From: Myxocyprinus asiaticus
Taxonomy: Eukaryota; Chordata; Actinopteri; Cypriniformes; Catostomidae
Assembly: GCF_019703515.2 (NCBI RefSeq)
Contig: NC_059372.1
Span: 10,649,492-10,713,491, forward strand
DNA length: 64,000 bases
Reading direction: 5' to 3'
How positions within the stretch are numbered: position 1 is the first letter of the stretch; every line of letters starts with the position of its first letter. The position numbers and the translations under genes were made by a program. The notes under the pieces were generated by a model that saw only the letters and a list, made by a program, of their open reading frames with translations, searched no databases and had not been told where the DNA came from. Positions 41,851-53,600 of the stretch are shown here, piece by piece.

Positions 41851-41945
41851 TCATGGTGGGGATTGGATCAGGAGTCCTGGGAGGTGGCCGCAGGGCCGAG
41901 ACAGGGTCAGGAGGCCTGGGAGGTGGCCGCAGGACAGGGACAGGG

Positions 41946-42756
41946 TCAGGCAGCAGAGCCGTTGTAGGAGTCTCTGGGGGAGTGGGCGGAGCCGCTGGAG
42001 GAAATAGTCTCTGGGGAGTGGGTGGAGCTGCTGGAGGAAATAGTCTCTGGGGAGTGGGTGGAGCTTCTGGAGGAAATAGTCTCTGGGGGAGCAGGCAGAG
42101 CCGTGGAAGGCGGAGCCGTAGCAGGCTCGAGACAAAGAGTCCTGGATGAATGGGAAACGACCTCTGTGGTCGAGGGCGTGGGCAGCGACTTGGGAACGAT
42201 CTCCTTGGGCGTGGGCGGAGACTCGGGAACGACCTCTGTGGGCGTGTACACGGGAAGAGACTTGGGAACAGAAACTTCTCTTCTCCTTCTCCAGATGGCC
42301 GAAGTTGACAACGCTGGCTCTGGGACGGACGAGGCTTCTAGCTCATTGGCCGTGGCAGGCGTGGGCTCGTTGGCCGTGGCAGGCGTGAGTACTGACAAGC
42401 TGTGAGGAAGGGTCTTCGTGACCCTACGCACCGACATAAGTGGTGGATAATTTAACTTGGAAACAAGGGCCGTGGGAGGCTGGGTTGTGGTAAGGCTTGG
42501 TGGTGACATGGCGTGGAGCAGACTGAGGTTTGGCTGAGACACGGTATAGAGCAGGCTGAGGCGTTGCTGTGACATGACATGGAACAGGCTGAGGTGTGGA
42601 AGACTCGGAAACCAGAACCGGGGTTGAGAGAGGAGATTCCTCTGAAGCAAATGTCTCTAAAATTAACTCCACATATTCCTCCCACGTGTAATCACCAGTC
42701 TCCGGCAATTCCCTCCACTTGTGAGCTAGGAGACCGATCTGATATAAGGACTTCAA
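41946..42756 (-). CDS. Gag-like / Pro-Ser-Thr-rich reading frame of the LTR element, two overlapping frames
   Basis: 42424-42756 reads LYQIGLLAHKWRELPETGDY then TWEEYVELILETFASEE, an apparently folded N-terminal segment. It passes into low-complexity text. An overlapping frame, 41946-42650, continues as a Pro/Ser/Thr-rich chain of up to 234 codons with internal repeats (PETISSSSSTHS repeated; TPATANE repeated). No catalytic motif and no zinc knuckle were seen. A single frameshift near 42460 may separate what was one frame. It ends in the minisatellite at 41560-41850, where the reading continues as SPGRPPDLLWSPW repeats in a third frame. It is best regarded as the element's own product, not a host gene. 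The family is not recognised. Confidence 0.5.
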
Positions 42757-42885
42757 GTGGGAATCGGTAAATCCCGTGTATCTGGCAACAGTGCTAACAG
42801 ACGAGAGTATTCTCTAATTGGTAAGTTTGCTCAGCTCAGCTGGACAAAGCACGCTGCTAGATCCATTTCGGATGATCAGTCTTTC

Positions 42886-43188
42886 TGTAACGAGGCAGAC
42901 GTGGAATGAGGATCTAAATGCAGCTTTTAATGGCAACCAAAAATAAACAAAGTATCTAAGAATAGAATGAAACAAAAACACGGGAAACCAAGCACAGAAC
43001 AAGACAACACATGTGAAGACTGACAAAGAAACCAGGGGCAAACAAGGGAATGAGGAACACCTGTGGAAACAATCAGGGGAGAACCAATCATAAAATGAAA
43101 CTACAAAAGGACTACAAACTAACAGGAATCAGGAACTAAACAAGAATTTCAACATAAAAGTCAACACAAAAACAGGGAATATGTGACA
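42886..43188 (-). repeat. 5' LTR of the short LTR element (minus orientation)
   Basis: A 303-base LTR with the same TGTAACG start and TGTGACA end as 41006-41338. A short internal deletion relative to the other LTR removes a TTAAATA box-like motif near its middle. Confidence 0.9.
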
Positions 43189-43255
43189 CCTTGTCATATT
43201 TGATTTGCTAATTTGAGGAAATTTTACTGGTAAATAAAACAAGTAAAATTTTATG

Positions 43256-43640
43256 AAAGTGATAATTTACTCACCCTCATGCCATCTGAGATGTGTATGA
43301 CTTTCTTTCTTCTGAAAAACACTTTTGAAGATTTGTAGAAAAAGATCCAGGCTCAGCAGGTCCTTAGAATGGGAGTGGATGGTGATTAGATATTTGTAGG
43401 TCCTAAAAGCACAGATAGTCAGCATCAAAGTAATCCATCCTATCTCCAGCAGTGACATTAATGTCTTCTAAAGTGAATCGATCACTTTCTGTGCAAAAAA
43501 GCACTTTTTAACTATAAAAGATCGCTTCCAGTCAGGCGTTGACGAATGGCCGAATTTACCATCCACTCCCATTCTAAGGACCTGCTGAGCCTGGATCTTT
43601 TTCTACAAATCTTCACAAGTGTTTTGCAGAAGAAAGACTG
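43256..43640. repeat. TAGTTCACCC-related foldback MITE
   Basis: The left part is AATTTACTCACCCTCATGCC. A long internal inverted repeat joins 43325-43384 (GATTTGTAGAAAAAGATCCA then GGCTCAGCAGGTCC) with 43548-43620 (GGACCTGCTGAGCC then TGGATCTTTTTCTACAAATC). The outer right terminus is missing. Confidence 0.65.
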
Positions 43641-44191
43641 TGCAAAAACTTGCAGAATCTTACTAGTCATTTTTTCCAGTGTATATACAGAATTGCTCAG
43701 CAGTTTTAGCTGCTGTATGAAAATAGCAGCAGAGATTAATTTCCAGTTTCATAGCTTCATTACAGTCGAAGCTGAAATAAGCATGTCTCCTGTATTTCAC
43801 CAGTCTCAATAAAGGTGCTGTGGCAACCAGTATTTTCTGTATGCTACTTTCAATGTACATTTTTTATTGCAGTTATAGCTGAGCTAATCTGCTTTGGGCC
43901 ATAATATGATTAGACAGGCCCATACATTCTGTAAGAATGGGCAAATACTTTCAAAAATCCCAGTCAGCATTTTGAGGCAATTTGCAGTCAAAAAGGAACA
44001 ATATGCATACAATACACATCACACATGAAGTATAACAGCAGGTAGAATCTCAAGTAGGTGTCTCATCCACATAGTCTGCTTGAAATGAGTCATTTTTAGA
44101 AATGATAAAATAGACGAAGCAGTAGCAGATGGATGGACAAATGGTTAAGGCTATTGTATAATATTACACATTTACTTTCATTTAAAGTTAG
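43641..44191. other. Intergenic sequence, no gene recognised
   Basis: AT-rich, no motif-bearing frame. Confidence 0.35.
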
Positions 44192-44645
44192 TTAGGGATA
44201 GCTCACCCTATAATGAAAATGACATCATCATTTACTCACCGTCATGTTGTTCTAAACCAGTTGACTTCCTTTTTTTCAGTGGAACTGCTTTGTTCCTTAC
44301 AATAAATGTGAATGGAGGTTGACAAGCACCAAAAAGGACAAAAATCATAGTTAAGCCATCATAAATGAAGTCCATTTGACTCGTGCACTATATTCCAAGT
44401 CATCTGAAAAAATAGCTTTGTGTGAGGAACAGACTGAAATGTAAGTACTTCAAGAGATGCATTCACTGAAAATTTTGCTATACAGCCGTGGTCACCATTT
44501 ACTTTATTTGTATGAAAAATAACAGCTTTGGACATTCTTCTCTTCTTCTATAAATAACTCCTCTGGTGTTCCATGGACATAAAGTCATAAGGGTTTCGAA
44601 AGACATGACAGTGAGTAAATGATGACAGAATTTTCATTTTTGAGC
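44192..44645. repeat. TAGTTCACCC-type MITE, diverged copy
   Basis: The left end is AGGGATAGCTCACCCTATAA with ATCATTTACTCACCGTCATG. The right end is ACAGTGAGTAAATGATGACA and GAATTTTCATTTTTG. Ends are inverted. Confidence 0.65.
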
Positions 44646-45167
44646 ATTTCAGGAACATCACATACTTTCAAACCCAAGAGTAAATTCAAGGTTAGACATG
44701 ATTGTCCACCTTCAGGTGAGTGTTTTCAAGCATTATAATGGAAAAGAATAGATCTTTTCCCCTCAGCATCCACTTAACATATAGAAAAGCCAAGTGGTCA
44801 TGAATCACAGGTGAAATACGTCATCTATATGCTGTACTATGTGGACCAGTGATGGCAGCAGTCATTCTCAGACATGCGTGTCCAGTGATGAGGTACACAG
44901 ATGAGGCCAAGGGAGAGACGGTAAGATCGATATACTCGAAGAATGATGGAATGCTAACGGACACTGGGCTAATGGGAATCAGGAGGTTGTTGTCTGAGCC
45001 ATTCTTAAAGCCAGAAAGAAATGTTCTGTAAGCCTGGGGGAAACTGGCATGCTTATGTGATGGGCTTCACAGTCTTCAATATTACTTAAGAAACTTCAAT
45101 ATATATTGAGCAATGTGAGCTTAAAATATTGATTATCCATAGGAAAGAAAAATCACAAAAGAGATCT
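44646..45167. other. Intergenic sequence, no gene recognised
   Basis: A 60-codon open stretch at 44849-45031 carries no known motif, has no splice or family support and is not called as a gene. Confidence 0.35.
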
Positions 45168-45790
45168 TAAAGGAATATTCCTGTTTTAATACAAGTTAAG
45201 CTCAATCGATAGCAGTTGTTGCATAATGTTGATTATCAGAAAAAAGGAAGAAAAAAAAAGAAAAAAATCGTGAATGGGATACATTTTTGGATGGTTTAAA
45301 GGCAGAAATGTGAAGCTTATAATTTTATAAAAGAATTCTTCTGTTAAAACTAGTTTATTTAACTGTATCATAACTGCATTATTTGAGCTGTAAAGTTGCT
45401 TAAATTGTTACTTATTCTGTTCTAGGCAGATTACAGTTTACGGTGTTACGTCGTCATGGCAACAAAGTTGTACAATTTGACATAACTTTACACAGAAAAG
45501 GTTAGCAAAAAATTTGATCACACTAAAATCATGTTAACACACATATTTTGTACGTCTTGTGGCTATGCCTTTGAAACAGTGTGTATTTTAATGTTTACAA
45601 ACTGGCCCGAAAATTGGCCACATTCACTTTCATTTTCCCCATTCACTTCCATTGTAAGTGCCACACTGTAACCATGATTTTTGCTTTTTTTAAGAAAAGG
45701 AGTCAAAATAAATGTTTGTGGTAATCAATACTATGAAACAAATGTTATCGATTGAGCTTTACTTCTATTGAACCAGGAATATTTCTTTAA
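45168..45790. mobile_element. Long-TIR foldback element, copy 2 (uninterrupted)
   Basis: Matches the outer parts of 18357-19533: left AATACAAGTTAAGCTCAATC, right GATTGAGCTTTACTTCTATT with GAACCAGGAA, and interior TTCACTTCCATTGTAAGTGC. About 620 bases, with no SINE inside, so it shows the pre-insertion structure. Confidence 0.75.
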
Positions 45791-45839
45791 ATTGGCTATA
45801 TCAATAGTTTCACTAACACAGTAATTGGATCAAAGGGTT

Positions 45840-46150
45840 AGATTAATAAAAAATGAAGATTTTGTAATTATTTACTCACCCATATGTATTTCCAAAACCA
45901 TATGACTTAATTTCTTTTGTGGAACACAAAAGCTGAATTTTTGAATAATTACTTGGTTACTCTTTTCCATGTAATGAAAATGAAGCTCAAAAAAGTATTC
46001 TAAAGCCACACAATTGCTATGTGTAAGGAACAGGCCAAAATGTAAGTAGTTATTTACTGAAAAACCTGATATCCACCCAAGTTTTCCTTGGCATGTTTAT
46101 GAAAGTTCATGAGAGAATTAACAATGTCCGATTCGTGAACGATTCACTCT
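45840..46150. repeat. TAGTTCACCC-type MITE, partial
   Basis: Contains AATTATTTACTCACCCATAT, CCATATGACTTAATTTCTTT and GTGGAACACAAAAGC, matching the left half of the family. It abuts the complete copy that starts at 46152. Confidence 0.5.
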
Positions 46151-46151
46151 T

Positions 46152-46804
46152 TTAAAGGAATAGTTCACCCAAAAATGAAAATTCTCTCATCATTTACTCA
46201 CCCTCATGCCATCCCAGATGTGTATGACTTCTTCTGCTGAACACAAACAAAGATTTTTAGAAGAATCTCTGTTGGTCCTTACAATGCAAGTCAATGGTGA
46301 CCAGACCTTTGAAGTTTCAAAAATCACATAATGGCAACATAAAAGTAATCCATATGACTCCAGTGGTTTAATATGTTTCTTCAGAAGCGATATGATAGAT
46401 GTGGGTGAGAAACAGATCAATATTTAAGTCCTTTTTTTACTATAAATCTCCACTTTCACATTCTTTTTCTTTTGCTTTTGGTGATTCACATTCTTTGTGC
46501 ATATATTGCCACCTACTGGGCAGGAAGGAGAATTTATAGTAAAAAAGGACTTAATATTGATCTGTTTCTCACCCACACCTATCATACCATTTCTGAAGAT
46601 ACTGATTTAACCACTGGAGCCATATGGATTACTTTGTGCTGTCTTTATGTGCTTTTTGAATCTTCAAAATTCTGGCCACCATTCACTGGCATTATATGAC
46701 CTACAGAGCTGAGATATTCTTCTATAAATCTTTGTTTGTGTTCATGGCATGAGGGTGAGTAAATAATGAGAGAATTTTCATTTTTGGGTGAACTATCACT
46801 TTAA
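46152..46804. repeat. TAGTTCACCC-type MITE, full-length copy
   Basis: The left end AGGAATAGTTCACCCAAAAA and the right end TTTTTGGGTGAACTATCACT are inverted. It has the same subfamily interior as 32957-33673 and 53918-54531 (GAGAAACAGATCAATATT against ATTGATCTGTTTCTC). Confidence 0.8.
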
Positions 46805-46889
46805 GTTGGATGTTTTCAATGCCATGTATGTAAACATCCAGATTTTTGATCTAGTTCATAAAATAATTAATTTTCAGAGTTTTCTCTTG

Positions 46890-46985
46890 AGAAAAAGAAC
46901 CCATTAATCTTGCATGTCTCCTTTAGATTTCAAGAATGTCTCAAACTGTGCTCAGATTTGCCAAGATACCAAAGTCAGAGATTTC
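46890..46985. repeat. Dispersed repeat pair, copy 2
   Basis: Shares CCCATTAATCT, TGTCTCCTTTAGA, CTGTGCTCAGATTTGCCAAG and AAAGTCAGAG with 21675-21795. Confidence 0.5.
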
Positions 46986-48307
46986 AATATGAACTCAGAC
47001 ATTTCTCATCACATTCGTCCTAGACCAATTTATCTAAACCATGCTATCAATGTTAATTGTATAGCTTTATATTTTTGCAATATGTCAACAAATGTCTCAT
47101 TTATGTCTATTTTTATTTCTACTTTAATGCATTTGAGAAGAAGCAACTAAAAAAGTTTATAAAATTAACCATAACTAAGAAAGAACTTCATACAATTTCC
47201 TGAGCTATGAAAGCTCAGCCACTGAGCATTAAAATACACCTCAGTAGTCACTAACAATTAATTCACTATTATGTTATGAAAATAATCATGCTTTGTTTGT
47301 ACAGTTTTTAATTGTCTATCATACTTCATATAATTTCAGAAATAATAACTGGATAACAAACTGAATTTTAACTGCAAAATTTATGTGGGCATTTACACAA
47401 AATTGGTTTTAATACGATGCAAGTGTAAGAGACCATGTGAATGAGTCTGACTGTGTATCAAAACCTCAATTTCTAAACTACATTCACTGAAATTCAGTTC
47501 ATATGGACATAATCTAATAAAAAAAACCATCATCCTGTCTGTCATATGACTGTATAATCATAGCTAAGAATCTAAACCCATCCACAGCTATTGGCACAGA
47601 ACTCCTCTAATCAATGAAATGGCCTTCTTTCATGGATCACACACAGACCAGTGGCCAAAAGAGCCATTTAATCTTTCATTCATCAGTGTTTGTTGATTTC
47701 CTTTGTTAACCATTATGCAATGTCACATTATGTCACACAATCATTATGCAATGTCACAATGTTAAATTTAAATATTTTATTCAAACATTTATTTGTGGGA
47801 ATGGACTTTTTATAAGCCCTAATTGGCTTTTATTTAAACTTTTCCAGCACTAATGTTGTTTTTTTTATTCCCCTCTTTAAATCTGCTACAGTTTCATTTT
47901 TGTGTGCAAATTCATAAATAAAATAATAAAACAATGTCAAGACTTTCTTAAAAGCTAATCTTGACTCTTCCAAACAATCATTAGAATGATCAGGCATGAG
48001 AGGAACAGCTTAGTTTATAAATAAGTTAAGATGGTTCATTGCATTAAATTTCAAATATGATATACAGTAACTCCACAGTTAAAGTTATTTGACTTTTTTT
48101 ATTTTTTATTCTTTGGTATAAGGACGAGGTCCCCCAATTTTTTTTTTTTTTTTTTTCCCCCAGCTAAACCCCTATAGCAGTTCCATGCAAGTACCTTGTG
48201 AGTTTTTATGCACACATTTTATTGCACATCTTGACATGTCGTTATAAAATGTATTAAACAAATTTAATCACTTTTCAGATCAAAGTAAATGTTCTATTTT
48301 CATTGGT
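46986..48307. other. AT-rich intergenic sequence, no gene recognised
   Basis: Only short open frames without motifs. A T-run lies at 48139-48156. Confidence 0.35.
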
Positions 48308-48480
48308 TTAGCTGGTAACACTTTACAAAGAGGTTCTATTTATTCTATTAATGTATTAGATATCACAAACTAACAATGAACAATAATTGTTCAGCATTTA
48401 CAGCATTGGTTAATGATAATTAATTAAAAAAAATGTAATTGTTCATTGTTAGTTGAGCAAGAATTACAAAAATTGTGTTG
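48308..48480. repeat. Palindromic MITE (TTAACATTAGTTAATGCA family), copy 2
   Basis: Begins GGTAACACTTTACAAAGAGG and has CTAACAATGAACAATAATTG then AATTGTTCATTGTTAGTT. This is the same layout as 16588-16764 in the opposite orientation, but more diverged. Confidence 0.6.
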
Positions 48481-49225
48481 GTCCATGAATGGCTGTACTG
48501 AAGGCACTGGACAAATTCTGGTTCAAAAGTCACATATACACAATTTCTTCATTCAAAACTAATACAGTAATACAACAAGTGCAGGATACAAAACAAAATA
48601 AATAAATAAATATTTACATTTCTATTAAACGTAATTGAGTAATCTCTTAATGGTTTGCATATTATGAATTCAAAGCATTTGTAAATTATTTAATTAAATA
48701 TGAATGAGGAGTAGGAACATTTAAAATTCAGTTTCAAACAATACATTTGCTTTGGCATTAATTGAAATAAAAGTATACGTAGCAAAATTAATCACATTTA
48801 AAAAAATCAAATTTAATATTTGAGTGTATTTCAAAGACATAACTCAGAAAACAAAGTAGAATATACATTTCAACTCATGTATATATAATTTACTTGATAC
48901 TATGTGCCCCCCAAAAATCAGCTGTTGAACAGAGGTTGGTTTTCAGTCTTTAAAATTTGGTAATTTCCATACATAAATGTATTCAAAATTAAGGAGGATT
49001 TTCTCCATCTTGTTACAGTGTGTACAGTGAAATGTTTCAAAGCTTTACAGGAAGTGAAACTATAGTGTACACATTTGCAGGAACAAACCTCACGTAGCAT
49101 GCTGACACTGCAGAGTGTGATATTGTCTGTGAAAAACTCTAATTAAACGAGCTTCCTCAGCTCAACACTTTGCTCTTTGTTCTCTCTGCCTGAAAAATAG
49201 AACCTGTGTGTAGGAATAGGGGCGA
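48481..49225. other. AT-rich intergenic sequence, no gene recognised
   Basis: No motif-bearing frame, RNA gene or clear repeat. Confidence 0.35.
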
Positions 49226-49233
49226 TTTCATAA

Positions 49234-50368
49234 GGGTTCCCACTCTTTTCAAAGCACAATTTTCCAGGACATTTTATGCACCCAACAAGTGTAATATTTA
49301 AGCAAAAATCCATATGTCCATTTAAACTGAGCTTTTACTTTGGCATTTTGGTGTGTTTTGGACAGTAGTTTCGCACCTCCAAACAAGCAGTTCGCTACAT
49401 GGCCAAGTGTGATTAATAATTCCCTTAAAACTGTAATTTAATTAAATAAATACATAGTCTGTATGTGCTGCGCACTTCAGAGTGCTCTCGGTCATCTCAT
49501 ACATACAAGAGCATGTGTGATGATCATGATGAGGTATTTTCAGCGGTATTTAGCGGCCAGTTCACACATTCATTTTGAAGTGCACATCACTTGCAGATTA
49601 TACACTGATTAAATTAAATCATATGCTTTTGCAGTTGATTATCATACTAGGACATAATCGCAATTTTAAATTTATTAATTGTGCATTCGAATTTTCATTT
49701 AAATATGTCATATTCCATGACATTCTTCATTTTAATAGCTAATGCCATTTTTATGACTAAATTCCGTGATTCCGTCCGTGTTTTCCACATTCAACATGTG
49801 GTAACTGCAGTATAAGCAGACTCTGATCACTGAATTATTGAAAATTAATTCATATCCCGAGGTGTAAAGGCCAAATCACCACACTACCAACTCAATGAGT
49901 GTTAATTCATTTTCAAAAAAATCAGTGGTCCGAGCATTATCATTGTCTAAAGTTTTTTAACTTAAATGGTTTTGTTAACACAACATTGGAACAAAAAAAT
50001 CATATTTTGCACTATATCAATACTATCAAACTATTTCATTTGAGCAAAACAGAGCTGATAGCAGATGTGCAGAGAAAGTACAGTAGGTGACAGGGATTTG
50101 TTCATGACAGTCAACCGTTGACGTTGTTCAGCCACTGGCAGTGAAAAAATGATACACATTTGTGTATTTGACTCCTAGTCCGAGTCCCGATCGTTACTAT
50201 GTTTTTGTGCATGTAACAAAAACCTTGTCAGCAACACAGTAAAACAATTCTATTATACTAAAATATTTTCCAGGACATTTAGGTATTTTTCTAATTTTCA
50301 ATGACTTTTCCATTACTGGAAAACTGCATTGCAAAATTCCAGGTTTTCCAGGACACGTGGGAACCCTG
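49234..50368. mobile_element. hAT-type MITE with 8 bp target duplication
   Basis: The left end GGGTTCCCAC and the right end GTGGGAACCCTG are inverted, followed inward by TTTTCCAGGACA on the left and CCAGGTTTTCCAGGACA near the right. TTTCATAA occurs at 49226-49233 and again at 50369-50376, an exact 8 bp duplication, as hAT elements make. The left terminus seems to have lost its first two bases (CA). The 1.1 kb interior has no transposase. Confidence 0.85.
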
Positions 50369-50621
50369 TTTCATAAATTGGGGTTGTTAACTTGTCACAG
50401 TGCTGCAATTTAGCCACACCAATTTAATTGTCTCATCTCTGCCATATAATACCCACAAACAAAGGTTTGTTTTCTCTTATGGAACAGAAGCACATACTGT
50501 GATTTTGTTAAAATAGTTAATTATAACAGTAATCTACTGACACTGCCAAGACTTTCTAAATTTTGAAAATTAATTAGTTAAAACTGAAGTGCTCAGTCCA
50601 ACTAATAAAGATTAACCTTCT

Positions 50622-53600
50622 TCAGAATCAGAATCAGAATCAGATTTATTGCCAAGTATGTTTACACATACAAGGAATTTGTCTTGGTGACAGGAGCTTC
50701 CAGTGTACAACAATACAAAAACAGCAGCAAGACATAGACAATAATAAAAAAATAAAAAATAATTATACACATATGTACAGACACACACATACATACATAC
50801 ACACATACACATGGGTAGTGCAAATCTAATACAATCTGTTATGTACAGTGTAAATACAAATCTGTTATGTACAGTGGAAATGTTTTTGTTTTTTTTTCCC
50901 AGAGGAATGAAATGGCAGAATGTGTTGGATAAATATAGGAAAGACTAAACTGTGTATTGCACATAGTTCTTGCTCAATGGGGCAATTTAACTGTTCATGA
51001 GATGGATAGCCTGAGGGAAAAAACTGTACCTGTGCCTGACGGTTCTGGTGCTCAGAGCTCTGAAGCGTCGGCCAGAAGGCAACAGTTCAAAAAGGTAGTG
51101 GGCAGGGTGAGTGGGGTCCAGAGTGATTTTTCCAGCCTTTTTCCTCACTCTGGAAGTGTATAGTTCTTGAAGGGGGGGCAGGGGGAAACCAATTATCCTC
51201 TCAGCAGTCCGAACTGATTTCTTAGCTGAACCAAACCAGACAGTTCATGAAGTGCAGAGGACAGACTCAATGACTGCTGAGTAGAACTGTATCAGCAGCA
51301 CCTGTGGCAGGTTGAATTTCCTCAGCTGGCGAAAGAAGTACAACCTCTGCTGGGCCTTTTTCACAATGGAGTCAATGTGGGTCTCCCACTTCAGGTCCTG
51401 TGAGATGGTAGTGCCCAGAAACCTGAATGACTCCACTGCTGCCACAGTGCTGTTTAGAATGGTGAGGGGGGTCAGTGTTGTGGTGTTTCTCCTAAAGTCC
51501 ACAATCATCTCCACCGTTTTGAGCGTGTTCAGCTCAAGGTTGTTTTGACTGCACCAGACAGCCAGCTGTTTAACCTCCCTTCTGTATGCAGACTCATCAT
51601 CATCTCGGATGAGGCCGATGACAGTGGTGTCATCTGCAAACTTCAGGAGATTGACAGAGGGGTCCTTGGCGATGCAGTCATTGGTGTAGAGGGAGAAGAG
51701 TAGTGGGGAGAGCACACATCCCTGGGGGGCACCAGTGCTGATTGTACAGGTGCTGGAAGTGAGTTTCCCCTGTCTCACAAGCTGCTGCCTGTCCATCAGA
51801 AAGCCGATAATCCACTGACAGATAGACATGGGAACAAAGAGTTGGTGTAATTTATTCTGGAGTATAGCTGGGATGATGGTGAACTGAAGTCCACAAAAAG
51901 GATCCTTGCATATGTCCCTGGTCTGTCCAGATGTTGCAGGATATGATGCAATCCCATGTTGACTACATCATCCACAGACCTGTTTGCTCAATAAGCAAAT
52001 TGAAGGGGATCTAGAAAGGGTCTAGTGATGTTCTTCAGGTGGGCCAACACCAGCCTTTCAAATGATTTCATGACCGCAGACATCAGGGCAAAGGTCTGTA
52101 GTCATTAAGTCCTGTGATTTTTGGTTTCTTTGGGATGGGGATGATAGTGGAACATTTGAAGCAGCATGGGACTTCACACTGCTCCAGTGATCTATTGAAG
52201 ATCTGTGTGAAGATGGGGGCCAGCTAGTTAGCACAGGATATAAGACATGCAGGTGAAACGCCATCTGGGCCCTGTGTTTTCCTTATCCTTTGTTGAGTAG
52301 CAGGAGGGGGGAGGAGGGAGGTTGCAGGAGGTGTTGGTGTTTGTGTGAAGTGAAGGTCAGAGTGGGTGTGCGGTGTGAGATTGGGCCTTTCAAATCTGCA
52401 GTAGAACACATTCAGGTCGTCAACCAGTTGTTGGTCCACCACAGGGTTGGGGCAGGAGTCCTGTAATTCGTAAGCTGTTTCATGCCACTCCACACTGATG
52501 CAGGGTTGTTAGCTGAAAAATTGTTTTTCAGCTTCTCAGAGTATCTTCTTTTAGCCACTCTGATTCCCTTATTCAGTGTGTTCTTGGCCTGATTGTACAA
52601 GACTTTATCCCCAACTCTGTAAGCATCCTCTTTGGCCTGACGAAGCTGACTGAGTTCTGCTGTAAACCATGGTTTGTCGTTGTTGAATGTTAAATAAGTC
52701 CTAGTAGGAATGCACATATCCTCACAAAAACTGATATATGATGTAAGAGTATCTGTGAGCTCGTCCAGATTGGTGTCTGCAGCCTCAAAAACACTCCAAT
52801 CCGTGCAATCGAAGCAGGCTTGTAGTTCCCGCTCTGCTTCATTGGTCCATCTCTTTACAGTCCTTACTACTGGCTTGGTTGATTTTAATTTCTGTCTGTA
52901 GGTTGGAAGAAGATGAACCAGACAGTGATCAGAGAGTCCCAAAGCTGCTCTAGGAACAGAGCGATATGCATCCTTTATTGTGGTGTAGCAATGATCCAGT
53001 ATATTTCTGTCTCTGGTGGGGCATGTGATGTGCTCTTTGTATTTGGGCAGTTCACACGTGAGGTTTTCTTTGTTAAAATTCCCAAGAATAATAATAACTG
53101 AGTCCAGGTATTGTTGTTCCATGTCTGTGATTTGATCAGCCAGCTGTTGCAGTGCAGCATTCAAACACGTGTTTGGTGCGATATACACACTCACCAGAAT
53201 AAACGAGGAAAACTCCCGTGGTGAGTAGAAAGGCTTACAGTTAATAAAGAGCGCTTCCAATTAGGAATCCTTTTTAACGTTGTTACATCTGTACACCAAC
53301 TTTCATTGATGTAAAAGCATGTTCCATCGCCTCTCGTTTTCCCGTTAACTCCGCGATGCGATCCGCTCTGAACAGCTGGAAGCCCGGCAGATGTAATGCG
53401 CTGTCCGGAATGGCTTCACTCAGCCATGTTTCTGTGAAGCACAAGGCAGCAGAGGTTGAAAAGTCCTTGTTTGTGGGGATGAGGAGATGTAGTTTGTCCG
53501 TTTTGTTAGGGAGAGAATGGAGACTCGCTAGATGAATGCTTGGCAGCATTGTTCGAAAGCCCCGCCGATGGAGTTTGACCAGCGTGCCTGCTCGTCTCCC

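Larger units (their letters stand above)
41006..43188 (-). mobile_element. Short LTR retrotransposon, structurally complete, probably non-autonomous
   Basis: Two direct repeats, 41006-41338 and 42886-43188, start TGTAACGAGGCAGAC and end GGGAATATGTGACA on the plus strand. CCTTG at 41001-41005 and at 43189-43193 is a perfect 5 bp target duplication. On the minus strand (coding orientation) the LTR is TG...CA bounded. A purine tract AAAAGGGGGCC lies directly before the LTR at 41338, which fixes the orientation. The 1.55 kb interior has no protease, RT or integrase; it encodes only a Pro/Ser/Thr-rich reading frame. It would need enzymes from another element. Confidence 0.9.

Noticed and set aside
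41516..41854. Host proline-rich protein with SPGRPPDLLWSPW repeats
   Set aside because: It lies wholly inside the retrotransposon between its LTRs and has no splice sites or separate promoter; treated as element sequence.
41535..42149. Large plus-strand open frame coding a Gly/Arg-rich protein of about 200 aa
   Set aside because: It is the antisense reading of GC-rich minisatellites inside the LTR element; a period of 30-39 bases keeps all frames open. Element orientation is minus from the purine tract.
44849..45031. 60-codon open frame starting MMAAVILRHACPVMRYTDEA
   Set aside because: No family motif, no signal peptide, no flanking splice signals and no second supporting exon.
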